Assembly (NCBI GenBank): GCA_902607435.1
Contig: CACLJX010000010.1
Location: 1-64,000, forward strand
Direction: 5' to 3'
From: an uncultured Alphaproteobacteria bacterium
GTDB taxonomy: Bacteria; Pseudomonadota; Alphaproteobacteria; HIMB59; GCA-002718135
DNA length: 64,000 nucleotides
Shown here piece after piece: positions 22,280 to 31,655 of the stretch (its first letter is position 1; every line of letters begins with the position of its first letter). The position numbers and the translations under genes were made by a program. Below the pieces are notes generated by a model, which was not told the origin of the DNA, ran no database searches, and was given only the letters and a program-made list of their open reading frames with translations.

Positions 22280-24210
22280 AGATTGCGTAATCTTAAGATA
22301 TTCAAATTATTCTTTAAAGCTGATAATCCACCTATAACTATAATCAAAACGCCAATCCAAATCCACACTACCAGTGGATTGTGGTATATTCTAACAACCC
22401 AACCATTATCATTATCGCCATCTCCTAGTACGATATATAAATCTCTTAGCAGATTAGTGTGAATTGATACTTCTGATGTAGTATTTTTAGTTATGGGATA
22501 GATACGATTTTCAGGAGTTAATACAGTAATAATTTTATTATTTTGATTATAAATCCAGAAGCTTCCTCTAAGAGCTAGATAATTAGGTCCCGCTACTTCA
22601 TTTATTTCTTTAAAAACAACATTGTAGTTGCTGATCATTTTTTCATCATTAACTTTCATGCGCGATATTTTTTCTTCTTGCCATACGCTAGATCCAGTTA
22701 TTCCTATAATAAGTAAACCAACTCCTAAATGGGCAATAATCATGCTATTAAAATGTTTAAGAAAACTTGAAATAGCAAAATTATTTTTCTTACTTTCTTT
22801 CCTAATGTTAAGAAATAAAGTTACAAGAACATTTGAAATTATCCATGAAGCTAGACCAATGCCTACTAATCCAGGAATATTATATGTACGATAACTTAGA
22901 AAGAAAATAATAATAATTATTATTGTTAATAAAATACTCGGTAATATTTGTTTAAGAGTTTTTTTGCTATCAACTTTACTCCAAGATAATAAAGGACCTA
23001 TACCCATTACAAGTATTGCTGGTATTATCATTGGTATCACTGTTGCATTAAAATAAGGTTCACCCACAGAGATTCTATTACTAGTAAAAATTTCAACTAT
23101 TAAAGGATATGTAGTTCCAAAAAAAACAGAACCACAAACTATTACCATAATAAGATTGTTTACAAGGATAGAGCCTTCTCTACTAAAAAATGAAAAATAG
23201 TTTTTTCCTAAAAAATTTTTTGATTTTAACGCAAATAATATTAACGAATAACTTCCTAATAAACCTATAAATATTAGAATGTAAATACCTCTAGTAGGAT
23301 CTAAAGCAAAAGTGTGAACACTTGTTAATATTCCAGACCTTACTAAAAAAGTTCCAATTACACTCAACAAAAAAGCAAGTATAGCTAGCAATAAAACCCA
23401 TGCCTGCAATGATTTTTTTCTTTCAACAGTAATAAGTGAATGCAATAAAGCAGTTGAAAGTAACCAAGGCATAAGGGCAGCATTTTCAACAGGATCCCAA
23501 AACCACCAACCACCCCAACCAAGCTCATAATAAGCCCAAATAGAACCAAGAGCTATGCCTGCTGTAAGAAATGTCCAAGCAGCTACAACAAAGGGTTTCA
23601 TATAAATATACCAAGGAGTTCCTTCATCATTTTCCAAGTTCATTGTAGCGATGCTCAGTGAGAAAACTGCCGAAAGACCAACGTATCCGATATATAATAA
23701 AGGGGGATGAATTGCTAAAGCGGGGTCTTGTAAAATTGGATTAAAACCTAGTCCATTTGAAGGTATCGTGGACATTCTTTCAAAAGGATTTGATGTAATC
23801 AATATAAATAATAAAAATCCAATTGTAATTACCGCTTGTATTTGCAATGTTTTAGAAACAAAAATAGAATTGTTTTTACTATATAATTTGAAAATAAAAT
23901 AATTAGTTATAGATAATACAAGCATCCACAATAACATAGAACCTTCATGATTTCCCCAAACACCAGATATTTTGTAAAGTAATGGTTTTGTTGTATGAGA
24001 ATTTTGAAAAACATTTATTACGGCAAAATCCGAAGTAACGTGGCAGTACATTAATAAGAAAAAAGAAGCTAAAGTACTTGTAAGCAGACCTGTAACAGCA
24101 ATTCTATTGAAAATAATAATAGAATTTATATTTTTTGTTGAAACTATAAATTGTAAAATTGAGAAAAGAAAAGAAAGCCAAAGTGCTGAATTCCCTAAAG
24201 TTGATGCCAT
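22276..24210 (-). CDS. ccmF: Cytochrome c haem lyase subunit CcmF
   Basis: A 644-residue polytopic membrane protein of about 15 helices. The haem-handling WWD motif GGWWFWDPVENA lies near residues 230-241, followed by MPWLLSTALLHS. ERKKSLQAW and an SGILTSVHTFALDP region are also typical. It attaches haem to apocytochrome c with CcmH. It is the first gene of a ccmFGH operon; ccmE, usually just upstream, is not there, and the next gene is divergent. ccmABCDE must be elsewhere in the genome. Confidence 0.96.
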   Translation of the reverse strand: MASTLGNSALWLSFLFSILQFIVSTKNINSIIIFNRIAVTGLLTSTLASFFLLMYCHVTSDFAVINVFQNSHTTKPLLYKISGVWGNHEGSMLLWMLVLSITNYFIFKLYSKNNSIFVSKTLQIQAVITIGFLLFILITSNPFERMSTIPSNGLGFNPILQDPALAIHPPLLYIGYVGLSAVFSLSIATMNLENDEGTPWYIYMKPFVVAAWTFLTAGIALGSIWAYYELGWGGWWFWDPVENAALMPWLLSTALLHSLITVERKKSLQAWVLLLAILAFLLSVIGTFLVRSGILTSVHTFALDPTRGIYILIFIGLLGSYSLILFALKSKNFLGKNYFSFFSREGSILVNNLIMVIVCGSVFFGTTYPLIVEIFTSNRISVGEPYFNATVIPMIIPAILVMGIGPLLSWSKVDSKKTLKQILPSILLTIIIIIIFFLSYRTYNIPGLVGIGLASWIISNVLVTLFLNIRKESKKNNFAISSFLKHFNSMIIAHLGVGLLIIGITGSSVWQEEKISRMKVNDEKMISNYNVVFKEINEVAGPNYLALRGSFWIYNQNNKIITVLTPENRIYPITKNTTSEVSIHTNLLRDLYIVLGDGDNDNGWVVRIYHNPLVVWIWIGVLIIVIGGLSALKNNLNILRLRNL

Positions 24211-24284
24211 AATAATAATATGATTTAGTATTTAATATAGTGCTTCTTGCATATGAATACCATAAAATGCTATGACTAAATGAA

Positions 24285-25238
24285 ATGTCTAAAAATAAAT
24301 ATGACAAAGGCAGACTAAACTTACCGTTTGTTGGTATTTGTACGTTTGGTAAATACCCTTATGTTCAAGATTGGGAGCATATTAATGCTGATGTAGCAGT
24401 TTTGGGGGCTCCTTTTGATTTTGGTAGTCAATTTCGATCTGGTGCACGAATGGGTCCACGGGGTATACGTGAAGCTTCAACTCTTTTTTCTTTTGGCCAC
24501 GCAGGAGCATATGATTATGAGGATGATATTGTGTATCTTTCTGAAGATACTACTCGTATCATTGATATTGGAGATGCTGACATTATTCATACTGACACAA
24601 CTAAAAGCCATGCGAACATAGAGTTTGCTGTTAAAAAAATACTAGCTGCAAAAGCAATGCCAGTTGTATTAGGAGGAGATCATTCGATTAATATACCTTG
24701 CATCAATGCTTTTGAAGATCAAGAACCCATTCATGTAATTCAGATAGATGCACATCTTGATTTCGTAGATGAAAGACACGGAGTTCGTTATGGACATGGT
24801 AATCCTATGCGACGAGCATCAGAGAAAAAACATGTTATTGGTATGACTCAAATAGGTATTCGTAATGTATCATCAACTGCTAGAGAAGGGTACGTTGAAG
24901 CAAAAAAAAGAGGATCAGAAATATACTCAGTAAGACATTTTCGTAAAATAGGGCCAAAGGAAATGCTAAATAAAATTCCCAGTAATATTCGCTATTATAT
25001 AACGATAGATATTGATGCTTTTGATCCTTCTATCGCGGCAGGAACAGGTACACCAAGCCATGGAGGCTTTTACTATTATGAAATTCTCGAACTCATTGAT
25101 GGTCTATCAAAACAAGGCAAGATTGTAGGATTAGACTTAGTTGAAGTAGCTCCTGACTATGATTTAACTAATTCAACTTCTACGCTGGCAGCACAATTAC
25201 TTATGAATGTTATAGGTCGCATACTTTATAATAGATAA
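24285..25238 (+). CDS. Ureohydrolase (agmatinase/arginase family)
   Basis: A 317-residue binuclear-metal amidinohydrolase. Metal ligands are seen in GGDHSIN near residues 131-137, DAHLDF near 154-159 and DIDAFDP near 242-248. The GSGTPSHGG-like loop here reads GTGTPSHGG. It would release urea from a guanidino compound. The family contains agmatinase, guanidinobutyrase, guanidinopropionase and guanidine hydrolases, and motifs alone do not separate them. It lies upstream of a folate/FAD demethylating dehydrogenase and a DmdA-like gene, so a methylated or amino-acid-derived guanidino substrate is plausible. A lone arginine decarboxylase is not seen. Confidence 0.88.
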   Translation: MSKNKYDKGRLNLPFVGICTFGKYPYVQDWEHINADVAVLGAPFDFGSQFRSGARMGPRGIREASTLFSFGHAGAYDYEDDIVYLSEDTTRIIDIGDADIIHTDTTKSHANIEFAVKKILAAKAMPVVLGGDHSINIPCINAFEDQEPIHVIQIDAHLDFVDERHGVRYGHGNPMRRASEKKHVIGMTQIGIRNVSSTAREGYVEAKKRGSEIYSVRHFRKIGPKEMLNKIPSNIRYYITIDIDAFDPSIAAGTGTPSHGGFYYYEILELIDGLSKQGKIVGLDLVEVAPDYDLTNSTSTLAAQLLMNVIGRILYNR

Positions 25239-25290
25239 AATTGTATTTAGAGATATAGATTTGATATGCTAAAAAATCTTAATTCTTAAT

Positions 25291-27711
25291 ATGAAATCTC
25301 ATGCACAAGTAGTAATAGTAGGTGGTGGAATCATGGGCGTTAGCCTTCTTTACCATCTTATAAAAGAAGGTTGGAGGGATATCGTTTTAATTGAAAAAGG
25401 TGAATTAACCTCAGGCTCAACTTGGCATGCAGCAGGACAATGCCCCCATTTTGTTGGTAGTTATAATGCAGCTAAGATTCATAATTATTCTAATAGATTG
25501 TATCAAGAATTAGAAAAAGAAACAGGTCAATCAACTGGATGGCATGGATGTGGAAGTTTGCGTTTAGCTTTAAAAGAAGAAGATGTTAATTGGTTTCATT
25601 ACGTCAAAGGGATACTTGATAATGTTGGAAGTCCAGCAGAGTTTGTTCCAAAAGAAAAAATTCTTGATTTGCATCCATTTTTAAAAATTGAAGATGTTTT
25701 GTGTGCTTTGCATACTCCAGAAGATGGACATACAGATCCTACAAGTACCACAAATGCTATGGCTATTGCAGCTAGAAAAGCCGGAGGTGAAATTTATAGA
25801 CATAATCGTGTTTTAGATATTAATGAATTACTAAGTGGAGAATGGGAAGTTATTACAGAAAAAGGAAAAATTTTAAGTGAGCATGTTGTAAACGCAGCAG
25901 GATCATTTGGAATTGAAGTTGGAGCAATGGTGGGCTTATCAAATATTCCTAGTGTAAATATGATTCATCACTACCTGGTAACCGAAAATCACCCTGAAAT
26001 TGAGAAAAGAGATATAGAACTTCCTGTTGTTCGAGATCCTTATTCAAATTGCTATTTAAGGCAAGAAGCAAAAGGATTGATTGTTGGAGTTTATGAAAAA
26101 AATGCCAAAGCATGGGCTCTTGAAGGTATGGATTGGCGTTTTGACATGGAATTATTAGAGCCAGAATTAGATAGGATAGAAGATAATTTAGTGAAAGGAA
26201 TGAATAGAATACCTTTATTCGAAGAAGTGGGTATAAAAAAAACGATATGTGGTCCGATCACTCACGTTCCTGATGGTAACTTTCTTGCTGGACCAGCTCC
26301 TGGATTAAAAAATTTTTGGATGTTTTGTGGAACAAGTTTTGGAATTGCCCAAGGAGGAGGAGCTGGTAAATACATGGCGCAGTGGATGGTTCATGGTGAT
26401 GCGGATATTAACATGCTGGAGTTCGATTGTAGGAGATATCTTGGTTGGACAAATCAAGACTATGCTTGGAAAAGATCAGTAGATGAGTACACACGTCAAT
26501 ACGCAACACCTTTCCCAGGTGAAGAAATTAATGTTGCAAGAGAAATTAAAACTACTCCTATTTATAATAAATTAAAAGATCAGGGTGCACAGTTTATAGA
26601 TAATTATGGTTGGGAAAAACCTAAGTGGTTTTCAGATAATAATGAAAAAGAGAATTATAGTTATAGAAGAAATAATTCTTATAATTATGTAAAGAATGAA
26701 TGTGAAAATGTTTACAATAATGTGGGTTTATTGGATTTAAGTACTTTTGCAAAATATGAAATTTCAGGGAGAAATAGTGAACAATTTCTAGAAAGATTAT
26801 GTGCAAATAAAATTCCTCAACAAGAAGGAAGTATTATTTTAACACATATGCTTAATGAAAAAGGAAGAATTCAAACAGAATTAACTATAACTCGTTTTCC
26901 AAATAATAATTTTTATGTTTTATCTTCGACTGCTTCAGAATTTCGTGATTTGGATTGGTTTTTGAAACATAAAAATAAAGATGAACATGTTAACATACAA
27001 AATATCACAAATGATTATGGCGTGCTTGTTTTAGTAGGACCAAAATCACGTGAAGTTTTATCAAAGTTAACAAATGAAGATCTTAGTAATGAAAATTTTC
27101 CATGGTTGAAAGCTAAAGAAATTAACATTGCTGGTATGCAAGTTAAAGCTCTTAGAATAAATTATATAGGTGAGCTTGGATGGGAACTCCATCATTCTTT
27201 TAAAGATATGGAAAGTCTTTATGATAAATTAATGAGAGCAGGCAAAAGCTACAATATATCAAATTTTGGAACTTATGCCGTTAATTCGTTAAGACTTGAA
27301 AAAGCATACAAAGGATGGGGAAGTGAACTTACAGGAGAGATATCTCTAGTAGAGGCGGGAATGGAGAGATTTTATAATATAAATAAAAAAGATAAATTTA
27401 TAGGATCAGATGCACTAAAAGAAAAGATTTCCAAAGGAATTGAAATTAAGATTGTTTATTTAGAAGTAAATACGGAAGATGCGGATCCATTTGGTAATGA
27501 ACCAGTTTATTATAATGACAAAATTGTTGGTGTAGTAACCTCGGGGGGCTATGGTTTTAGAGTGAATAAAAGCCTTGCATTTGCTTATATTGAAGCCGAA
27601 CTAGCGCAAAATGTGAAAGAATTTCAAATTAAAATTCAAGGGGAGAAAAGGAGAGCAACAGTATTAGAAGACATGGCTTATGATCCAAATAATACCAAAC
27701 TAAAAAGTTAG
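25291..27711 (+). CDS. FAD-dependent dimethylglycine/sarcosine dehydrogenase-like protein with GcvT domain
   Basis: An 806-residue fusion of a DAO-type FAD oxidoreductase and a GcvT-type folate domain, the layout of dimethylglycine and sarcosine dehydrogenases. The FAD-binding GGGIMG is at residues 11-16. The covalent-flavin histidine is likely His46 in SGSTWHAAG, as in mammalian DMGDH. CGPITHVPDG and GLKNFWMFCGTSFG close the FAD domain. The GcvT part begins near residue 430 and has the typical GLLDLSTFAKYEISG, LNEKGRIQTELT, NYIGELGWELH and LRLEKAYKGWG. It would oxidatively demethylate an N-methyl amine and pass the carbon to tetrahydrofolate. The exact substrate is unknown. Confidence 0.88.
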   Translation: MKSHAQVVIVGGGIMGVSLLYHLIKEGWRDIVLIEKGELTSGSTWHAAGQCPHFVGSYNAAKIHNYSNRLYQELEKETGQSTGWHGCGSLRLALKEEDVNWFHYVKGILDNVGSPAEFVPKEKILDLHPFLKIEDVLCALHTPEDGHTDPTSTTNAMAIAARKAGGEIYRHNRVLDINELLSGEWEVITEKGKILSEHVVNAAGSFGIEVGAMVGLSNIPSVNMIHHYLVTENHPEIEKRDIELPVVRDPYSNCYLRQEAKGLIVGVYEKNAKAWALEGMDWRFDMELLEPELDRIEDNLVKGMNRIPLFEEVGIKKTICGPITHVPDGNFLAGPAPGLKNFWMFCGTSFGIAQGGGAGKYMAQWMVHGDADINMLEFDCRRYLGWTNQDYAWKRSVDEYTRQYATPFPGEEINVAREIKTTPIYNKLKDQGAQFIDNYGWEKPKWFSDNNEKENYSYRRNNSYNYVKNECENVYNNVGLLDLSTFAKYEISGRNSEQFLERLCANKIPQQEGSIILTHMLNEKGRIQTELTITRFPNNNFYVLSSTASEFRDLDWFLKHKNKDEHVNIQNITNDYGVLVLVGPKSREVLSKLTNEDLSNENFPWLKAKEINIAGMQVKALRINYIGELGWELHHSFKDMESLYDKLMRAGKSYNISNFGTYAVNSLRLEKAYKGWGSELTGEISLVEAGMERFYNINKKDKFIGSDALKEKISKGIEIKIVYLEVNTEDADPFGNEPVYYNDKIVGVVTSGGYGFRVNKSLAFAYIEAELAQNVKEFQIKIQGEKRRATVLEDMAYDPNNTKLKS

Positions 27712-27775
27712 TATTAAAAAAATTATCCTAAAGAATTTATTTCTTAAAGAATAAAAATCTAGACAGATCAAGATA

Positions 27776-27800
27776 AAATGATCATATATTTTGATCATTT
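27776..27800. promoter_or_regulatory. Inverted repeat upstream of dmdA-like gene
   Basis: AAATGATCA and TGATCATTT form a perfect 9-bp inverted repeat around a 7-base AT spacer, 14 bp upstream of the ATG and just before the AAGGAG ribosome-binding site. It could be an operator, or an RNA hairpin ending the upstream transcript. No clean T-run follows beyond TTTATT. Confidence 0.45.
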
Positions 27801-27814
27801 ATTAAGGAGTCAAT

Positions 27815-29014
27815 ATGGCAACACCAACAAACAATCCTCCAAAGCCTCATTTGGGATTTGGAACTAGAGTTAGAAAGTCACCTTATTTTGAGTCTACTTT
27901 AAAATGGGGTTGTAAAGAATACACAACATATAATCATATGTATTTCCCAGTTTATTACAATACCCCAGAAGATGATTATTGGAGTTTGGTTAATGATGTA
28001 ACCTTATGGGATGTTGCGGTTGAAAGGCAAGTTGAAATCACAGGTCCTGATGCAACAAAATTTACTCAGATGTTAACGCCAAGAAATTTATCTGATTGTG
28101 AAGTAACACAGTGCAAATATGTTTTAAATACTAATTATGAAGGCGGTATACTTAGTGATCCTATTTTATTACGTTTAGCAGAAAATCATTGGTGGTATTC
28201 TATCTCAGATAGTGATTTGTTATTATGGGCAATGGGAGTTGCAGGAAAAGACAAATATGATGTTAAATTAGTTGAACCTGATGTTTCTCCTCTTCAAGTT
28301 CAAGGACCAAAGTCTAATAATGTGATGGTTGATTTATTTGGTTCATGGATTAATGATTTAAAATACTATTGGTGTAGGGAAACTAAATTGGATGGAATTC
28401 CAGTTGTAGTATCTCGCACAGGTTGGAGCGGTGAAATTGGTTATGAAGTTTATTTACGTGATGGAAAACTTGGCGCTGACTTATACGAAAAAATCATGGC
28501 AGCAGGTGAGCCTTACAAAATTGCACCAACAGGACCTTCACAAATAAGGCGTGTAGAAGCAGGTATTTTTTCCTACTTTCAAGATATGCGTGTTACAGAC
28601 AACCCCTATGAAATTGGCATGGATCGTCTTGTAGACTTGGATATGGAGGCTGATTTTTGTGGTAAAGAAGCTTTAAAGAAAATTAAAGCTGAAGGAATTA
28701 AGAGAAAATTAGTTGGTATTGAAATTTTAGGTGACCCAATTACCATGATAGTTCCACCAGAATATACACCAGGATATTTTGTACCAGATCATTGGCCAGT
28801 TCATGATCCTGAAGGAAAAGAAATTGGTTATGTAACATCGAAGTGTTTTTCTCCAAGATTAAAGAAAAATATTGCTTATGCTTTTGTTCCAATTGAAAAT
28901 GCTGATAAGGGAACGAAATTTTTTATCCATTCTCCTTATGCTAAAATGGAATGTGTCGTAGTTGATCTCCCATTTTGGGACCCAAAAAAACAAATTCCAG
29001 TTGGTAAAGCTTAA
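27815..29014 (+). CDS. dmdA: DMSP demethylase DmdA-like, GcvT family
   Basis: A 399-residue stand-alone GcvT-fold protein. Many stretches match what I recall of the SAR11 DMSP demethylase: YNHM near residue 43, DVAVERQVEITGPDA near 65-80, QCKYVL, ILLRLAENH, EPDVSPLQVQGPKS near 150, DLKYYW, SRTGWSGEIGYEVYLRD near 200, DRLVDLDMEADF and SPRLKKNIAYA. DmdA moves one methyl group from dimethylsulfoniopropionate to tetrahydrofolate, giving methylmercaptopropionate. Non-DmdA relatives exist in marine bacteria, so this needs a tree. AAGGAG sits at good spacing. It follows the FAD/folate dehydrogenase, both feeding one-carbon units to folate. dmdB/C/D are not in the window. Confidence 0.7.
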   Translation: MATPTNNPPKPHLGFGTRVRKSPYFESTLKWGCKEYTTYNHMYFPVYYNTPEDDYWSLVNDVTLWDVAVERQVEITGPDATKFTQMLTPRNLSDCEVTQCKYVLNTNYEGGILSDPILLRLAENHWWYSISDSDLLLWAMGVAGKDKYDVKLVEPDVSPLQVQGPKSNNVMVDLFGSWINDLKYYWCRETKLDGIPVVVSRTGWSGEIGYEVYLRDGKLGADLYEKIMAAGEPYKIAPTGPSQIRRVEAGIFSYFQDMRVTDNPYEIGMDRLVDLDMEADFCGKEALKKIKAEGIKRKLVGIEILGDPITMIVPPEYTPGYFVPDHWPVHDPEGKEIGYVTSKCFSPRLKKNIAYAFVPIENADKGTKFFIHSPYAKMECVVVDLPFWDPKKQIPVGKA

Positions 29015-29063
29015 TTAATTTTCTTGTGGTATATAATTTGTAACACAAGATTATTTTTGTAGA

Positions 29064-30536
29064 TTATCTAATTATAAAAGGATCCCCCATTGGGTTTTTT
29101 GATGTGTTAATCCAAGTAGTTTTAAGGTTAGAATAATCTTTTATAGTTTCCATTCCAGATTCTCTTCCAAATCCACTGTTTTTAAATCCTCCGAACGGCG
29201 CTATAGGAGAAATTAAGCGATACGTGTTAACAAAAACTATACCTGCTCTAACTGCTTTAGAAACTCTAAGAGCTACACCGTTGTTTTCAGTAAAAACTCC
29301 AGCAGCTAAACCGTAAGAATTGTCATTCATGAGTTTAATTACTTCTTCTTCATCAGAAAATTTCATGACGGATAATACTGGACCAAATAGTTCATTTTCT
29401 GCTGCAGGCAAATTATGATGATCGCATTCAATAATAGTTGGCTTATAATACCAACCTTGGTTTAATTCTTTTGGTCTTTCACCACCTGTAATTAATTTCC
29501 CACCTTGCTGAATTGTTTGATCAATTTTTTCTTGAATATTATTAAGTTGATTTAAAGTAGCAAGTGGACCCATTTGAGTATCTTCATTCATTGGAGGGCC
29601 AATCTTTATGTTTTTTGCTTTAGTTGAAATTTTTTCTAAAAATTCATTGTAAATACCTTTTTGTAAATAAAGTCTTGAACCTGCAATGCAACTTTGACCA
29701 CTTGCACCAAAAATACTAGCTGTAACTCCGTTTAATGCATTATCTATTTTTGCATCATCAAAAACGGCCACTGGACTTTTTCCTCCCAGTTCTAAGGTTA
29801 CTTGAGAAAGATTCTCTGCTGAATTACGAACTATATGTTTTGCAGTATGCATACCTCCTGTAAAAGCAATACGATTAATTTTATTATGTGAAGTTAAAAC
29901 TTTGCTACATTGATCAGCGAAACCTGTAATAATGTTAACAACTCCTTTTGGTAAACCAACTTTGTCAATTAATTTAGCTAATTCTAAGAGGGGCGTCGGA
30001 GCGGCCTCAGAGGCTTTAATAATTATTGTATTTCCCATTGCAAGGGCAGGAGCAAGTTTAATAGCGCTTAAAAGTTGTTGAGAATTCCAAGGTATAACTG
30101 CTGCTACGACTCCGAGTGGTTCCCTTGTAGTGAACACTTGCATATCTGATTTATCAATAGGCAATGTTGAACCTTCAATTTTATCTGCAAGTCCTGCATA
30201 ATAATAATAAAATTCAGCAATATAGTTAGCTTGAAACTTCGTCTCTTTAAACATTTTTCCTGTATCACGTGTTTCTATTGTACCAAGTAATTCTGCATTT
30301 TGTTTAAGCTGATCTCCTATGGCACGAAGGAATTCTCCTCTTTTATTGGGTAGAAATGATGACCATTCTCCATGAAATGCATTGTGAGCAGCTTCAACTG
30401 CGTTGTTTACGTCTTCAGATTGTGCTTCAGGGATTGTTGCCCATGGTTCTTCAGTAGCAGGATCTATTGATTCAAATTTATTATTTGAAGTTGAATCTAC
30501 AAATTTACTATTAATATAAAGTTTATAATGCTCCAT
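29064..30536 (-). CDS. NAD(P)-dependent aldehyde dehydrogenase
   Basis: A 490-residue ALDH-superfamily enzyme. NAD-binding PWNSQQLLSAIKLAPAL near residue 150, the glycine-rich FTGGMHTAKHI near 225, catalytic Glu in LELGGKSP near 248 and catalytic Cys in GQSCIAGSRLYL near 282 are all there. The C-terminal PFGGFKNSGFGRE is typical of betaine-aldehyde or hydroxymuconic-semialdehyde dehydrogenase-like groups. It oxidises an aldehyde to an acid; the substrate is unknown. Its start codon overlaps the stop of the upstream galactokinase by one base, which is an unusual pairing. Confidence 0.9.
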   Translation of the reverse strand: MEHYKLYINSKFVDSTSNNKFESIDPATEEPWATIPEAQSEDVNNAVEAAHNAFHGEWSSFLPNKRGEFLRAIGDQLKQNAELLGTIETRDTGKMFKETKFQANYIAEFYYYYAGLADKIEGSTLPIDKSDMQVFTTREPLGVVAAVIPWNSQQLLSAIKLAPALAMGNTIIIKASEAAPTPLLELAKLIDKVGLPKGVVNIITGFADQCSKVLTSHNKINRIAFTGGMHTAKHIVRNSAENLSQVTLELGGKSPVAVFDDAKIDNALNGVTASIFGASGQSCIAGSRLYLQKGIYNEFLEKISTKAKNIKIGPPMNEDTQMGPLATLNQLNNIQEKIDQTIQQGGKLITGGERPKELNQGWYYKPTIIECDHHNLPAAENELFGPVLSVMKFSDEEEVIKLMNDNSYGLAAGVFTENNGVALRVSKAVRAGIVFVNTYRLISPIAPFGGFKNSGFGRESGMETIKDYSNLKTTWINTSKNPMGDPFIIR

Positions 30537-31621
30537 TATACTTTAAAAAATTTATCTCTAGAATAATATTTATTCATATTATTGTACCATTGCTCATAAT
30601 CTTTTTTTGCGATTAAGGATACAGTAAAGCCTCCAAAACCACCACCAGTTAATCTGCATCCGAGGGCTCCAGATTCAATTGATCTTTTTACTAATAGATC
30701 AACATCCTTTGTAGAAGCTTCAAAATCTTTAGAATAGGATGAATGGCTTAAATTCATTAAATGTCCAAATTGTTCCATATCTTTTTTAAGCAAAAATTTT
30801 TTTGCTTCTTTGGTTCTTTGATTTTCAGTCACAACGTGCAAAGCTCGTTTATAAATTAAAAGATCATCAAATTTATTTTTATTCAATTGGTCAATTTTTA
30901 TACTACCTAAATTTTCTACTTTTAATATTTCCTCTGCTTTTTTAAGTTGATCATGTCTTTCATTATATGCACTATTTCTATTATCTCTTTGAATTTCTGA
31001 GTCCACTAATTCAAAACAATAATTGTTAGGCAGGTTTATCAATTCATATTTAAGTGTTAAGCAATCTAAGAAAAAGGCTTTGCCATGAATTCCAATGGAA
31101 GAAACCATTTGATCCATAATTCCACCGGAAACACCAATGTAATGACGTTCAACTTTTCGTGCCAGTATCGCGATGTGTTTATCCGTGTATCCAATATTAA
31201 AAAAATCATCAAGTGACTTAAGTATAGCTACACATAACGCAGAAGATGAAGAAATACCTTTACCGATTGGTATATTACTTTGGATTAAAATATTTAAATA
31301 AACATTATCTAATTTTTTATTTTCATCATAAAAAACAAATAAACATCCTTTTAAATAATCAATCCATTGATTATTTTTTGATTTTATAAAATCATTAAAA
31401 GATATGTTTTCGTTATAAAATTCCGAGTAAGTGTTATATTTCTGAGAAGATTTGTTTTTAGCAATTGATACAATTGTTTTATATTTTAGAAGACATGGAA
31501 GTACATAGCCACCAGTATAGTCTGTGTGTTCCCCTATTAAATTTACACGTGCATGTGCTTCTTTTGTATGTGAATAATTTTGTTGGAAAATATTATTAAA
31601 AATCTTGTTATGATTATTCAT
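30536..31621 (-). CDS. galK: Galactokinase (GHMP kinase)
   Basis: A 361-residue GHMP kinase. The sugar-binding signature VNLIGEHTDYTGG lies near residues 28-40, the ATP loop PIGKGISSSSA near 117-127, a catalytic-base region GVSGGIMDQMVSS near 170, and the C-terminal GCRLTGGGFGG motif. It would phosphorylate galactose, or a related sugar such as N-acetylgalactosamine, at C1. No galT or galE is next to it. It is divergent from the hexosaminidase gene with 34 bp between starts, so the two units share a short promoter region, supporting a role in the same amino-sugar or glycan diet. Confidence 0.9.
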   Translation of the reverse strand: MNNHNKIFNNIFQQNYSHTKEAHARVNLIGEHTDYTGGYVLPCLLKYKTIVSIAKNKSSQKYNTYSEFYNENISFNDFIKSKNNQWIDYLKGCLFVFYDENKKLDNVYLNILIQSNIPIGKGISSSSALCVAILKSLDDFFNIGYTDKHIAILARKVERHYIGVSGGIMDQMVSSIGIHGKAFFLDCLTLKYELINLPNNYCFELVDSEIQRDNRNSAYNERHDQLKKAEEILKVENLGSIKIDQLNKNKFDDLLIYKRALHVVTENQRTKEAKKFLLKKDMEQFGHLMNLSHSSYSKDFEASTKDVDLLVKRSIESGALGCRLTGGGFGGFTVSLIAKKDYEQWYNNMNKYYSRDKFFKV

Positions 31622-31655
31622 AAAAAAAAGCTACAGTATTATAATATAATTAATT

